From assembly GCA_020852925.1 (NCBI GenBank), contig JADYZU010000075.1:1-64000 (forward strand): 64,000 bases of DNA. Reading direction: 5' to 3'. The notes beneath the pieces were generated by a model. That model was given only the letters and a program-made list of their open reading frames with translations. It made no database searches and was not told where the DNA came from. Shown here in pieces: positions 18,473 through 26,648 of the stretch. Within the stretch, counting starts at the first letter, position 1, and the number at the start of each line of letters is the position of its first letter. A program made the position numbers and the translations under genes. Source of the DNA: Rubellimicrobium sp. GTDB lineage: Bacteria; Pseudomonadota; Alphaproteobacteria; Rhodobacterales; Rhodobacteraceae.

Positions 18473-19366
18473 ATGAAAGCCAGACTGGGCATCGCCCCCA
18501 TCGCATGGTGGAACGACGACCTCGCGGAACTCTCGGATGACGTGAGCCTCGAGGAATGCCTGCGCCAGGCCTCGGTTGCCGGGTTCACCGGCATGGAGAC
18601 CGGCCGGCGCTTTCCGATGAACATGGAGGAACTGGGCCCGACCCTTGCGCAATACGGGATCGCGGTCTGCGGCGGCTGGTTCTCGGGCCTGCTTCTCGAT
18701 GGCGACATCGAGCGCGAAAAGGACCGGATCGCGGCACAGCATGCCTTTTTCCGGGCCGCGGCCGCGCCCTGCATCGTCTATGGCGAGACCGCGCGTTCGA
18801 TCCAGGGCCTGCGTTCGGCCCCTCTGACCACCAAGCCGCGCCTGACCGAGGCCGAAATGGCGGTCTATGGCCGCAAGGTCAGCGATTTCGCCGACTGGTG
18901 CGCGAAAGAGGGGATGCCGCTCTCCTATCATCACCACATGGCCGCCGCGATCGAGACCGAGGCCGAGATCGACCTGTTCATGAAGCACTCCACGGTGCCG
19001 CTGCTGTTCGATTCGGGGCATCTGGTGTTCGCGGGCGGCGATCCGCTGCGGGTGATCGACAATCACCATGCGCGAATCACCCATGTCCACACCAAGGACA
19101 TCCGCCGGCGGGTCATCGACGGGCTCGACCGTTCGCGCGAAAGTTTCCTCGACGCCGTGGTGAAGGGGGCCTTCACCGGGCCGGGCGACGGCGATCTCGA
19201 TTTCGAGGTGATCGTCAGGGCGCTTGCCGCGAAGGGTTATGAGGGCTGGTTCGTGGTCGAGGCCGAACAGGATCCCCGACTCTCGCCTCCGCTGGAGATC
19301 GCCCGCAAGGGCCATGCCGAACTGATGCGCGTGATGCATGCCGCCGGCTATGAGGTGGTGCAGTAG
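18473..19366 (+). CDS. iolE: IolE/MocC-like sugar phosphate isomerase/epimerase-family protein
   Basis: 297-residue TIM-barrel protein resembling myo-inosose-2 dehydratase IolE and rhizopine-catabolism protein MocC. The start RLGIAPIAWWNDDL and AGFTGMETGRRFPM are typical of that subfamily, and metal/substrate residues lie in YHHHMAAAIET, LLFDSGHLVFAGGD and THVHTKDIRRR. IolE dehydrates 2-keto-myo-inositol in the inositol pathway. It opens on the plus strand, divergent from the aldolase remnant. No other complete iol gene is in view, so the reaction may be orphaned or connected to genes elsewhere. The symbol is by similarity. Confidence 0.78.
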   Translation: MKARLGIAPIAWWNDDLAELSDDVSLEECLRQASVAGFTGMETGRRFPMNMEELGPTLAQYGIAVCGGWFSGLLLDGDIEREKDRIAAQHAFFRAAAAPCIVYGETARSIQGLRSAPLTTKPRLTEAEMAVYGRKVSDFADWCAKEGMPLSYHHHMAAAIETEAEIDLFMKHSTVPLLFDSGHLVFAGGDPLRVIDNHHARITHVHTKDIRRRVIDGLDRSRESFLDAVVKGAFTGPGDGDLDFEVIVRALAAKGYEGWFVVEAEQDPRLSPPLEIARKGHAELMRVMHAAGYEVVQ

Positions 19367-19459
19367 CGCTACCCGCCCGGTTCAGGCGCAGCATCCGGCC
19401 ACCGAAACCCGCCCCTTCCTCAACTCCGGCCCTCAACCCCGCCCTGCGGCGCGGCGGGA

Positions 19460-19765
19460 AATTCCGCATCCGCGATCCGCGACACCGCCATCCTGTTCGG
19501 GGTGATGATCGCCTCGGCCGGAGCGGGGATCTGGCTGTGGCCCTCGTGGTGGTCGGCGCCGTTCTGGGCGGTCTACGGGGTGCTCTATGCCTCGTCCATG
19601 GATGCGCGCTGGCACGAATGCAGCCACGGCACCGCGTTCCGCACCCGCTGGATGAACGATGCGATGTATCAGATCGCCTGTTTCTGCATGCTCAGGAACC
19701 CGGTGACCCGGCGCTATTTCCATGCCCGCCACCACACCGACACGATCATCGTCGGCCACGAAACC
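19460..19765 (+). pseudogene. MocD-like fatty-acid-desaturase-family fragment
   Basis: A plus-strand frame reads RDTAILFGVMIASAGAGIWL, a tryptophan-rich membrane segment, then the desaturase histidine boxes WHECSHGTAF and YFHARHHTDT. It lacks a credible start and stops resembling the family at about 19765, losing the third histidine box and C-terminal half. This combination matches the membrane di-iron oxygenase MocD of rhizopine catabolism. The breakpoint leads into a ferredoxin frame, indicating an internal deletion that removed the mocD 3' part and mocE 5' end. Confidence 0.6.
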
Positions 19766-19811
19766 CTATCGCCCCGAATTCCACGCCGATCTGGAACCGG
19801 GCCAGCCCACG

Positions 19812-20096
19812 CCCGGCATCGGCGAAGAGGATCTGAACCGCTTTGACCACGCCGGCCGGACCTATGCCGTCTACCACGGGCCGGATGGCGCCTTCTACTG
19901 CACGGACGGGCTGTGCACGCATGAACAGGTGCATCTCGCCGGGGGGCTGGTGATGGACTGCATCATCGAATGCCCGAAACATGACGGCCAGTTCGACTAT
20001 CGCAGCGGCAAGGCGGTGCGCGCTCCGGCCTGCGTCAACCTCCGGACCTACCAGACCCGGATCGCGGGCGATCAGGTGGAAATCCTGATCGACTGA
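19812..20096 (+). pseudogene. MocE-like Rieske ferredoxin, 5'-truncated
   Basis: 94 codons of a Rieske-type [2Fe-2S] ferredoxin: GEEDLNRFDHAGRTYAVYH, the first cluster motif CTHEQVHLAGG and the second CPKHDGQFDYRSGKA, giving C-x-H...C-x2-H intact. The family member MocE donates electrons to MocD. The usual first residues and start codon are missing, because the frame emerges directly from the desaturase fragment; no ribosome site is evident. The cluster-binding part is complete, so a translated fusion cannot be excluded, but loss of the N terminus suggests a pseudogene. Confidence 0.6.
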
Positions 20097-20123
20097 CCGC
20101 GCGCCCCGGCCCTCCCCTCGGGT

Positions 20124-22517
20124 TCAGCCCGGCGGGGGGGGCAGCGGGCGCCCCGGGGTCAGCGCCGAGACCGCGGCGACGATGGCCGCGGTGTCGATGC
20201 CGTGATGGCGATAGAGATCTCCGATGGTCCCGGTCTGGCCAAAGGCATCGACCCCCAGCGCGATCACCCGATGCCCCATGACGCCGCCAAGCCAGGACAG
20301 CGTCGCCGGATGCGCGTCGATCACCGTCACCAGCGCGGCGTGGCGCGGCACGGCCCCCAGCAGCGCCTCGGCATGGCAGGCGGCGGCGGTGATGCCCTGA
20401 CGGCGCAGGCGCTGTGCCGCGCTCCAGCCGGCGTGCAGCCGGTCGGCCGAAGTGACGGCCAGCACCGCCACCTCGCGCCGCCCCTCGGCCAGATGGGCGG
20501 CGGCGGCGATGGCCTCGGGGGCGACGGCGCCCTGATAGGCGATCACCACCTCGGTATTCGGCCCCGGCGGGCGCAGCCACCAGCCGCCGTCGATCACCCC
20601 CGGCAACGCGCCCTCGGGGGGAACGATCTGCTCGACCGGCCGCGTCGTCAGCCGCAGATAGACCGCGCCGCCCTTGCCGTCCGCAAGCGATGTGCGCGGA
20701 TCGGGCGTGGCGTCGCCCTGCCGTTGCAGATGCGCCAGCGACCATTCCATGATCGCGGCCAGTTCGGCGGCGAAGGCGGGCTCGAAACAGGACAGCCCGT
20801 CTTGCGCCATGCCGATCAGCGGCGTGTTCGACGACTGGTGCGCGCCCCCCTCGGGCGCGAGGGTGACGCCCGAAGGCGTGCCTGCGACGATGAACCGCGC
20901 GTCCTGATAGCAGGCATAGGTCAGCGCATCGAGGCCGCGGCCCACGAACGGGTCATAAAGCGTGCCGACCGGGATGAGCCGCCTGCCGAACAGCGAGGTC
21001 GACAGTCCGGCCGCCGCCAGGAACAGGAACAGGTTCATCTCGGCGATGCCGAGTTCGACATGCTGCCCCGCGGGCGTGAAATCCCAGCGCGCGGTCGAAG
21101 GGATGCTCTGCGCCCGGAACAGGTCGGCCCGCGCCTCGCGCGCCCAGAGGCGGCGGCGGTTCACCCAGGGGCCAAGGCCGGTCGTCCCCGTCACATCGGG
21201 CGAGACGGTGACGATCCGCGCCACCATGTCCCCTCCTGCCCGGTCCCCGTCGCGGCCCAGCCGGTCAAGGATGTGGCCGAATGCCATCTGGGTCGAGGTC
21301 TCGCGCTCGGCCCCGGAGGCGGGTTGCGGCACGGCAATCGCGGGGACGGGCAGCGGGGCCTCGTCAAGGCGCCGGTTCCCGCCGGCGAAGAAGGGCACGC
21401 GGTCAAGATAGGCGCGCAGGCCGGCCGGATCGGCCACGCCGGCCATCCTGTCCCATTCCTGACCTTCGGGAATGCCCATGTGCTTTTGCCATTGCGCCAT
21501 CTGCGCCCGGGTCATCAGCCCGCCGTGGTTGTCCTTGTGCCCGGCGATCGGGGTGCCCCAGCCCTTGACCGTATAGGCCAGGAAACACACCGGCCGGTCG
21601 TGGTCGATGGCGGCAAAGGCCTCGGCCATGGTGGCCACGCAATTGCCGCCCAGATTCTCCATCAGCGCGGCAAGTTCGTCGTCGCTGCGCCGCTCGATCA
21701 GCGCCGAAACCGGCCCCTGATCGCCCAGATCCTCCATCAGCCGCGCCCGCCAGCGCGCCCCGCCCGAGAAGGTGAGCGCGGAATAGAGTTCGTTCGGGCA
21801 GGCGTCGATCCACTCGCGCAGCCGCTCGCCCCCCGGTTCGGCAAAGGCGGCACGCTGGAGCACCCCGTGCTTGAGGCGCACCACCTCCCAGCCGAAGGTG
21901 GCGAACACCTGTTCGATGCGCGCCCACAGCCCCTCGCGCACCACGCCGTCAAGGGACTGGCGGTTGTAGTCGATCACCCACCACAGATCGCGCAGCCCGT
22001 GCTTCCATCCCTCCTGAAGGCATTCGTAGACATTGCCCTCGTCCATCTCGGCATCGCCCATGAGCGCGATCATGCGCCCGCGCCGGATGTCCGCGCCCCA
22101 GTCATGCGCGGCGACATAGTCGCGCACGATCGAGGCAAAGGCCGTCACGGCCACGCCAAGGCCCACCGATCCGGTCGAGAAATCCACGTCGTCGCGGTCC
22201 TTGGTGCGCGACGGATAACTTTGCACCCCGCCAAAGCCGCGGTAGTTCTGCATCGCCCCGAGATCGAGCCTGCCCATGAGATACTGCATGGCATGAAAGA
22301 CCGGCCCGGCATGCGGCTTGACCGCGACCCGGTCCTCGGGGCGCAGCGCGGTGAAATAGAGCGCGGTCAGGATCGAGACCATCGACGCCGACGAGGCCTG
22401 ATGTCCGCCGATCTTGATCCCGTCCGCCTTGGGCCGCAGGTGGTTGGCGTTGTGGATCATCCAGTGCGACAGCCACAGCAGGCGCTGCTCGACGGTCTTG
22501 AGATGCTCGGCCGACAT
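20124..22517 (-). CDS. Large ThDP-dependent transketolase/AceE-like enzyme
   Basis: 797-residue single-chain thiamine-diphosphate enzyme with the layout of homodimeric pyruvate dehydrogenase E1 and transketolases. The N-terminal ThDP domain has IKIGGHQASSASM, STGSVGLGVAVTAFA and the cofactor motif GDAEMDEGNVYECLQEG with NRQSLDG. The central pyrimidine-binding domain contains GQHVELGIAEMNLFLFLAAAG, and a C-terminal transketolase domain ends VDAFGQTGTIGDLYRHHGID. It is about 90 residues shorter than typical AceE, and no E2/E3 genes are adjacent. The substrate is therefore uncertain; it could act on pyruvate, another 2-oxo acid or a ketose phosphate. A LacI-like palindrome lies upstream. Confidence 0.8.
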   Translation of the reverse strand: MSAEHLKTVEQRLLWLSHWMIHNANHLRPKADGIKIGGHQASSASMVSILTALYFTALRPEDRVAVKPHAGPVFHAMQYLMGRLDLGAMQNYRGFGGVQSYPSRTKDRDDVDFSTGSVGLGVAVTAFASIVRDYVAAHDWGADIRRGRMIALMGDAEMDEGNVYECLQEGWKHGLRDLWWVIDYNRQSLDGVVREGLWARIEQVFATFGWEVVRLKHGVLQRAAFAEPGGERLREWIDACPNELYSALTFSGGARWRARLMEDLGDQGPVSALIERRSDDELAALMENLGGNCVATMAEAFAAIDHDRPVCFLAYTVKGWGTPIAGHKDNHGGLMTRAQMAQWQKHMGIPEGQEWDRMAGVADPAGLRAYLDRVPFFAGGNRRLDEAPLPVPAIAVPQPASGAERETSTQMAFGHILDRLGRDGDRAGGDMVARIVTVSPDVTGTTGLGPWVNRRRLWAREARADLFRAQSIPSTARWDFTPAGQHVELGIAEMNLFLFLAAAGLSTSLFGRRLIPVGTLYDPFVGRGLDALTYACYQDARFIVAGTPSGVTLAPEGGAHQSSNTPLIGMAQDGLSCFEPAFAAELAAIMEWSLAHLQRQGDATPDPRTSLADGKGGAVYLRLTTRPVEQIVPPEGALPGVIDGGWWLRPPGPNTEVVIAYQGAVAPEAIAAAAHLAEGRREVAVLAVTSADRLHAGWSAAQRLRRQGITAAACHAEALLGAVPRHAALVTVIDAHPATLSWLGGVMGHRVIALGVDAFGQTGTIGDLYRHHGIDTAAIVAAVSALTPGRPLPPPPG

Positions 22518-22567
22518 TGACTGCCCCTTCCGTTTCGGGAATGTCTGGCGTCACCTTGGCGCAAGAG

Positions 22568-22608
22568 CAAGCGCTTGTCCCTTGGTGAATGCGACGCAGC
22601 CTGTCGCA
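22568..22608. promoter_or_regulatory. Two operator-like palindromes in a divergent promoter region
   Basis: Between the divergent transketolase-like and btpA genes lie a perfect 10-bp palindrome CAAGCGCTTG (22568-22577), the core form of LacI/GalR-family operators, and an inverted repeat TGCGAC-N7-GTCGCA (22590-22608). Both genes start within about 100 nt. No regulator gene is in the window. Confidence 0.4.
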
Positions 22609-22673
22609 TCCGGCAATCGCAACCCGCCCGCCCCTTGACCCGCCGGTGGCCGCAACATCAGGAGAGCCCGTTC

Positions 22674-23474
22674 ATGCCTTTCGATTTCTTTGCCGGCCGC
22701 AGAAAGGCCGTCATCGCCATGGCCCATATCGGCGCGCTGCCGGGCACGCCGCTTTATGATGCCGAAGGGGGCATGGACCGGCTGATCGAGGGGGTCGCCC
22801 GCGACGTGGAGGCGCTTCAGGCCGGCGGGGTCGATGCGATCATGTTCGGCAACGAGAACGACCGTCCCTATGTCTTTGACGGGCCCAAGGCCAATGTCGC
22901 TGCCATGACCGCGGTGGTCGCGGCGGTGAAGCCGATGCTGAAGGTGCCTTTCGGCGTGAACTACCTGTGGGATCCCGCCGCCTCGGTCGCCATCGGCGTG
23001 GCCACCGGCGCCAGCTTCGTGCGCGAGATCTTCACCGGGGTCTTTGCCTCGGACATGGGGGTGTGGGCGCCCAACTGCGCCGAGGCGGTGAAGCTGCGCC
23101 GCGATCTGGGCCGGCCGGACCTGAAGCTGCTGTTCAACATCAACGCCGAATTCGCCCATTCCCTCGATCAGCGGCCGATCGCGCTGCGGGCGAAGAGCGC
23201 GCTGTTTTCCTCGCTGGCGGATGCGATCCTGGTCTCGGGGCCGCTGACCGGGCAGGCGGCCGATGTCTCGAACCTGCATCAGGTGCGCGAGGCGCTGCCC
23301 GACGTGCCGCTGTTCGCCAATACCGGCGTGAACATCGACACGGTCGAAGGCATCTTTGCCTATGCCGACGGCTGCGTGATCGGCACGCATTTCAAGGTGG
23401 ACGGCATCACCTGGAACCCGGTCGATCCGGCGCGGGTGAAGCGGTTCATGGACAAGGTGAACAGCCTGCGCTGA
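22674..23474 (+). CDS. BtpA/SgcQ-family protein
   Basis: 266-residue TIM-barrel protein of the BtpA family: starts VIAMAHIGALPGTPLYD, then GGVDAIMFGNENDRPY, VPFGVNYLWDPAASVAIGVA and FANTGVNIDTVEGIFAYADG. In cyanobacteria BtpA stabilises photosystem I; enterobacterial SgcQ is an uncharacterised sugar-cluster member, and in Proteobacteria the family's reaction is not established. The ATG at 22674 follows AGGAGAGCCC. Its 3' end overlaps the convergent cobF end by 29 bases. Confidence 0.85.
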   Translation: MPFDFFAGRRKAVIAMAHIGALPGTPLYDAEGGMDRLIEGVARDVEALQAGGVDAIMFGNENDRPYVFDGPKANVAAMTAVVAAVKPMLKVPFGVNYLWDPAASVAIGVATGASFVREIFTGVFASDMGVWAPNCAEAVKLRRDLGRPDLKLLFNINAEFAHSLDQRPIALRAKSALFSSLADAILVSGPLTGQAADVSNLHQVREALPDVPLFANTGVNIDTVEGIFAYADGCVIGTHFKVDGITWNPVDPARVKRFMDKVNSLR

Positions 23475-24225
23475 GGGCCTGTTCGCCCGCAGCGCGCGCC
23501 ATCAGGTAGATGTCCATGACCCAGCCATGGCGCGCGCGCACCGATTCGCGGGTGGCGGTGATGCGCGGCCCGGCCTCGGCCAGCGGGCCTGTGACCAGCG
23601 CCTCGCTCGGCAGGCCCAGGTTCGCGCCCCACCAGATCGTCACCCCCTCGGGCGGCACATGGCCAAAGGCCCCGCCCGCGTCCAGCATGACCGCAACGCG
23701 CGTCGCGCCCGCCGGCCAGCCGCCCTCGCGCAAGAGCCGGCCGGTGGTGACGACCACGGGCGCGGCCAGGTCGTTCAGCGGGATCGCATGGGCGGCGCAG
23801 AGCGCCTGAAGCGCGGTGATGCCGGGAATGACGGTGATCCGAGGCGCGGGCGACAGCCGCCCGGCGATGCGCAGCGTGCTGTCATAAAGCGACGGATCGC
23901 CCCAGACCAGAAGCGCGACCTTCGCCGCCCCCGGATGGCGGGCGATCGCCTCGGTCCAGCGGGCGGCGATGGCATCGTGCCACAGATCGACGCGGTTGCG
24001 ATAGTCCGGCACTCTGTCGTCGCGCACCGGCATGTCGAACCCGGCGATCGTGACCGCCGGATTCGCGACGGCCCGCGCGATGAGGGCGCGGCGGGCCTGG
24101 GCCAGATCCTCTTTCCCCTCCTTGAGGGGAAGAAGGATCAGATCCGCCGCATTCAGCGCGGCGATGGCCTGAAGCGTCAGATGGTCGGGATTTCCCGTGC
24201 CGATGCCGACCAGAGAAAGCTCCAC
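23446..24225 (-). CDS. cobF: Precorrin-6A synthase (deacetylating) CobF
   Basis: SAM-dependent C1-methyltransferase that also releases the C20 fragment as acetate, an enzyme specific to the oxygen-dependent B12 route. The 259-residue protein starts VELSLVGIGTGNPDHLTLQA and has the tetrapyrrole-methylase pattern LVWGDPSLYDSTLRIAG and ITVIPGITALQALCAAHAIP. A GTG start at 24225 is preceded by GGAGG six bases away; the upstream open frame overlaps CbtA and is rejected. It is 14 nt downstream of cbtA, in the riboswitch-controlled unit cbtB-cbtA-cobF. Confidence 0.93.
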   Translation of the reverse strand: MELSLVGIGTGNPDHLTLQAIAALNAADLILLPLKEGKEDLAQARRALIARAVANPAVTIAGFDMPVRDDRVPDYRNRVDLWHDAIAARWTEAIARHPGAAKVALLVWGDPSLYDSTLRIAGRLSPAPRITVIPGITALQALCAAHAIPLNDLAAPVVVTTGRLLREGGWPAGATRVAVMLDAGGAFGHVPPEGVTIWWGANLGLPSEALVTGPLAEAGPRITATRESVRARHGWVMDIYLMARAAGEQALSAGCSPCP

Positions 24226-24239
24226 CCTGTCCTCCGACT

Positions 24240-25028
24240 TCAGGCCGATTGCGGCCGCGACCAGAGCCAGCCCGCCGTCCAGCCCAGCACCGCCCAGGCG
24301 GCAAGGCCCACGCCAAGGGCGCGCGCGGCAAAGGTCGCCGCGACCTCGGGCGGGACCACACCCCAGAAGGCATCTGGCTGCGGCGCACCGAGCACATGCG
24401 GCAAGAGCATGAGCGCGACCGCGCCCACCGCCGCCACCGGCCAGCCGGGTCCGCGCACGAAGGCGATGAGGGCCAGCCCCCCCGCCGTCGCCGCCACGGT
24501 GCCCCACCACCACCACAGGCGCAGCGTGATGTCGGCGGCGATGGATCCGGGCACCTCGGGCGGCAGGCCCAGCGCCGGGGCAAGCTGGAACGACACATAG
24601 CCCGCGATGCCCCAGATCAGCCCCTCGGACGGGCCGATGCGCCGGCCCGCCGCCTCGGCCAGGCCGAATCCCGCGACCAGCAGCAGGCCGAAACCCGCAT
24701 GCACCAGCAGCCAGAACAGGACGGTCAGGCCGTTGCGGGTGATCGGGCCATCCTCGCCCGGGGCGGACGGGGCATGATCGTGGCCGCCGGCCTCCGGCGC
24801 GGCGACATCGGATCCGGCGTCTGACCCGGTGTCTGACCCGGTGTCGGCCACGATGGCCGGCGGCGGGTCGTCGGGCGAGGAGCCCGAGGCATAATGCACG
24901 AGTTCGCCCGCTTCATAGCGTTCAGCCAGCAGGATCTGGTCCTGGATGAACATGAAATGCAGAAGAACGCCGACGAATCCGGCAATGCCGCCGGCGACGA
25001 GCGCGGCGGTCAACATGCGTCTGAACAT
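24240..25028 (-). CDS. cbtA: CbtA-type predicted cobalt transporter subunit
   Basis: 262-residue membrane protein of the CbtA family, predicted cobalt uptake proteins found beside B12 genes under cobalamin riboswitches. A first membrane helix (MLTAALVAGGIAGFVGVLLHF) is followed by a hydrophilic stretch rich in Asp/Ser with GGHDHAPS, which could touch metal. Five or so further helices follow, with conserved LAPALGLPPEVPGS and RLWWWWGTV. Three imperfect GSD-containing repeats (about residues 60-75) come from a short tandem repeat in the DNA. Activity is inferred from the family. Confidence 0.88.
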   Translation of the reverse strand: MFRRMLTAALVAGGIAGFVGVLLHFMFIQDQILLAERYEAGELVHYASGSSPDDPPPAIVADTGSDTGSDAGSDVAAPEAGGHDHAPSAPGEDGPITRNGLTVLFWLLVHAGFGLLLVAGFGLAEAAGRRIGPSEGLIWGIAGYVSFQLAPALGLPPEVPGSIAADITLRLWWWWGTVAATAGGLALIAFVRGPGWPVAAVGAVALMLLPHVLGAPQPDAFWGVVPPEVAATFAARALGVGLAAWAVLGWTAGWLWSRPQSA

Positions 25029-25039
25029 GGCTCAGGCGA

Positions 25040-25204
25040 TCAGTGGCAGGGAAAGCCGGTCGCGTGGCGCATGTCGTGGGCCGCGTCATGCAGCGTGGCC
25101 GACTGCGCGACGCCTGCGGCAACGACGATGCCAAGGCCCAGCAGCGCCGACATCAGCACCGGCACAAGCGTGCTGCGGATCGCGGGAAGGGAAAGAGTGG
25201 TCAT
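25040..25204 (-). CDS. cbtB: CbtB small membrane protein of the cobalt transporter
   Basis: 54-residue one-helix protein: basic N terminus, hydrophobic span VLMSALLGLGIVVAAGVA and a C-terminal metal-binding-like tail HDAAHDMRHATGFPCH, typical of CbtB. It starts at the ATG at 25204, about 35 nt beyond the riboswitch, and is followed 11 nt later by cbtA. It is normally encoded just before cbtA and thought to bind cobalt at the His tail. Confidence 0.88.
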   Translation of the reverse strand: MTTLSLPAIRSTLVPVLMSALLGLGIVVAAGVAQSATLHDAAHDMRHATGFPCH

Positions 25205-25240
25205 CTCGGGTCTCCTTGCCGTCACACCCGACGGCCTTGA

Positions 25241-25425
25241 TGGTTTCACCTCCGAGGCCGGTCTCCTGGCTCGCGGGTCGATGCGTCCTGTCGCCTTCCC
25301 CGGGGATCACCCCCCGAGTGGCATTCCGACAGGCCGCTCACCGCTTACAGTCGCGGGGGCGGCTGGAGTTTCGGGCGCCGCGGATTGGTCCGCCCGTCCC
25401 CATTCCCGTTTGAGTCCCGACGCTT
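25241..25425 (-). promoter_or_regulatory. Cobalamin riboswitch 1 (cbtB-cbtA-cobF leader)
   Basis: On the minus strand the conserved pieces appear in order: AACGGGAATG (25400-25411), GCCGCCCCCGCGAC (25350-25363), a GCCACT element (25319-25324) and the B12 box AGCCAGGAGACCGGCC (25256-25271), followed by a short distance to cbtB. The 80 nt between this element and the DUF1636 gene show no other feature. Adenosylcobalamin binding would be expected to reduce cobalt uptake and cobF expression. Confidence 0.9.
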
Positions 25426-25504
25426 TGCGCCGATGGGACACCTCGGCGCCATTTGCGCGCGAACGGGGGGCGGGGTCAAGGGGATTGGTGGCGGGCGGGC
25501 GTCC

Positions 25505-25828
25505 TCAGCCGGGAATGCGGCCCAGCAACTTGCTCCGCAATCCGCCCAGCGGGCGGGCATCGGCGATGGTGCCGTCGGGGCTGTCATCGACGAGGCGGGC
25601 CATGGTGAGCAGATCGGGCAGGTCCGCCGCGGTCACGTCGGCAAAGAGCCAGGCGGTCTTGCCGGGCGCGCGGAAGGCCACGGTCGAGGGGCGCGCACAG
25701 CCGTTCATGCAGTCGGTGCGGCGGACCTGTGCGGCCAGGCCGGCGCGGGCGAGGGCGTGGGCCAGATCCTCGGGCACGTCGGTGCGCCCGAGCGGGCAGC
25801 CGGCGCAGAAGGTGACGGTCAGGGTCAT
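25505..25828 (-). CDS. DUF1636 cysteine-containing metal-associated protein (first copy)
   Basis: 107-residue protein with a thioredoxin-like [2Fe-2S] ferredoxin fold pattern: VTFCAGCPLG near the N terminus and DCMNGCARPSTVAF near residue 40, giving four cysteines in the CxxC...CxxxC arrangement of DUF1636. Members are typically next to cobW or in B12 loci, as here, and may bind metal. It lies downstream of cobA across an intergenic repeat. A second, diverged copy is at 37418-37786. Confidence 0.8.
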   Translation of the reverse strand: MTLTVTFCAGCPLGRTDVPEDLAHALARAGLAAQVRRTDCMNGCARPSTVAFRAPGKTAWLFADVTAADLPDLLTMARLVDDSPDGTIADARPLGGLRSKLLGRIPG

Positions 25829-25862
25829 GACTTCCGGCCGTGGCCTGCGCGGCAGCCGGGGC

Positions 25863-25916
25863 GGGGGCGCTTCGCCCCCCGCACCCCCCGAGGGTATTTG
25901 GGCAAAGATGAAGGGG
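25863..25916. repeat. Rhodobacterales-type intergenic palindromic repeat, copy 2
   Basis: A hairpin GGGGGCG-CTT-CGCCCCC is followed by CCCCCCGAGGGTATTTGGGC and AAAGATGAAGGGG, the same design as 9171-9235. It fills the gap between the cobA stop and the DUF1636 start and has the same orientation relative to the upstream gene end as copy 1 has to nagB. Confidence 0.7.
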
Positions 25917-25919
25917 CGG

Positions 25920-26648
25920 TCATGATGAGCCTTCGGCCAGCGGGCCGTAGAGGATGAGGGCGGGGGCCGGTTGGGCGCTTGCCCCCTCGAGCGAGCGGGC
26001 GAGGCTGGCGACGGTGGCGCGGGTCAGGACCTGATCCGGCAGGCTGACCGATTCGGCCAGAAGCGCGGGCGTGTCGGGCGGCAGGCCCCGCGCCAGCAGG
26101 GTGCGGGCGAGGGCGGCGAAGGTGCGCCGCCCCATGTAGACCACGGTCGTGGTCTGCGGATCGCAGAGCGCCGCCCAGTCCAGCCCTTCGGGCACCGAAC
26201 CGGTGACATCGGCGCCGGTCACGAACTGCACGCGCCGCGCGGTCAGGCGCCGGGTGAGCGGGATGCCCGCGGCTGCGGCCGCGGCGCAGGCCGAGGGGAC
26301 GCCGGGCACGATCTCGTAGCCGATGCCGGCGGCGGCGAGGGCGGTGGTCTCTTCCTCGAGCCGGCCGAACAGCCCGGCATCGCCGGACTTGAGCCGCACC
26401 ACCCGGGCACCGGTCCGGGCATGATCGACGAGGAGGCGGCTCAGGTGGTCCTGGCGCGGGGCGGGCTTGCCGGCGCGCTTGCCCACCGCGACCAGTTCGG
26501 CCTGCGGCCCGGCATGGGCCAGAGCGGGGCTGGCCGAGAGATCGTCAAAGAGGATGACATCGGCCGCACCAAGGCGTTCGACCGCGCGCAGCGTGACAAG
26601 ATCGGGGGCGCCGGGGCCCGAGGAGACGAAAGAGACGAAGGGACTCAT
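25920..26648 (-). CDS. cobA: Uroporphyrinogen-III C-methyltransferase
   Basis: 242-residue SUMT that methylates uroporphyrinogen III at C2 and C7 to precorrin-2. Family motifs: VSSGPGAPDLVTLRAVERL, ADVILFDDL, VRLKSGDAGLFGRLEEE and the C-terminal VVYMGRRTFAAL. It is the single-domain form with no siroheme synthase fusion. The ATG overlaps the cobB stop by four bases, so the two are translationally coupled. Annotation as cobA follows the Pseudomonas denitrificans scheme. Confidence 0.93.
   Translation of the reverse strand: MSPFVSFVSSGPGAPDLVTLRAVERLGAADVILFDDLSASPALAHAGPQAELVAVGKRAGKPAPRQDHLSRLLVDHARTGARVVRLKSGDAGLFGRLEEETTALAAAGIGYEIVPGVPSACAAAAAAGIPLTRRLTARRVQFVTGADVTGSVPEGLDWAALCDPQTTTVVYMGRRTFAALARTLLARGLPPDTPALLAESVSLPDQVLTRATVASLARSLEGASAQPAPALILYGPLAEGSS

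Noticed and set aside
23446..24516. CobF with a 97-residue N-terminal extension
   Set aside because: The extension reads through cbtA out of frame and is Arg/Gly-rich; GTG at 24225 has a proper ribosome site and family start.
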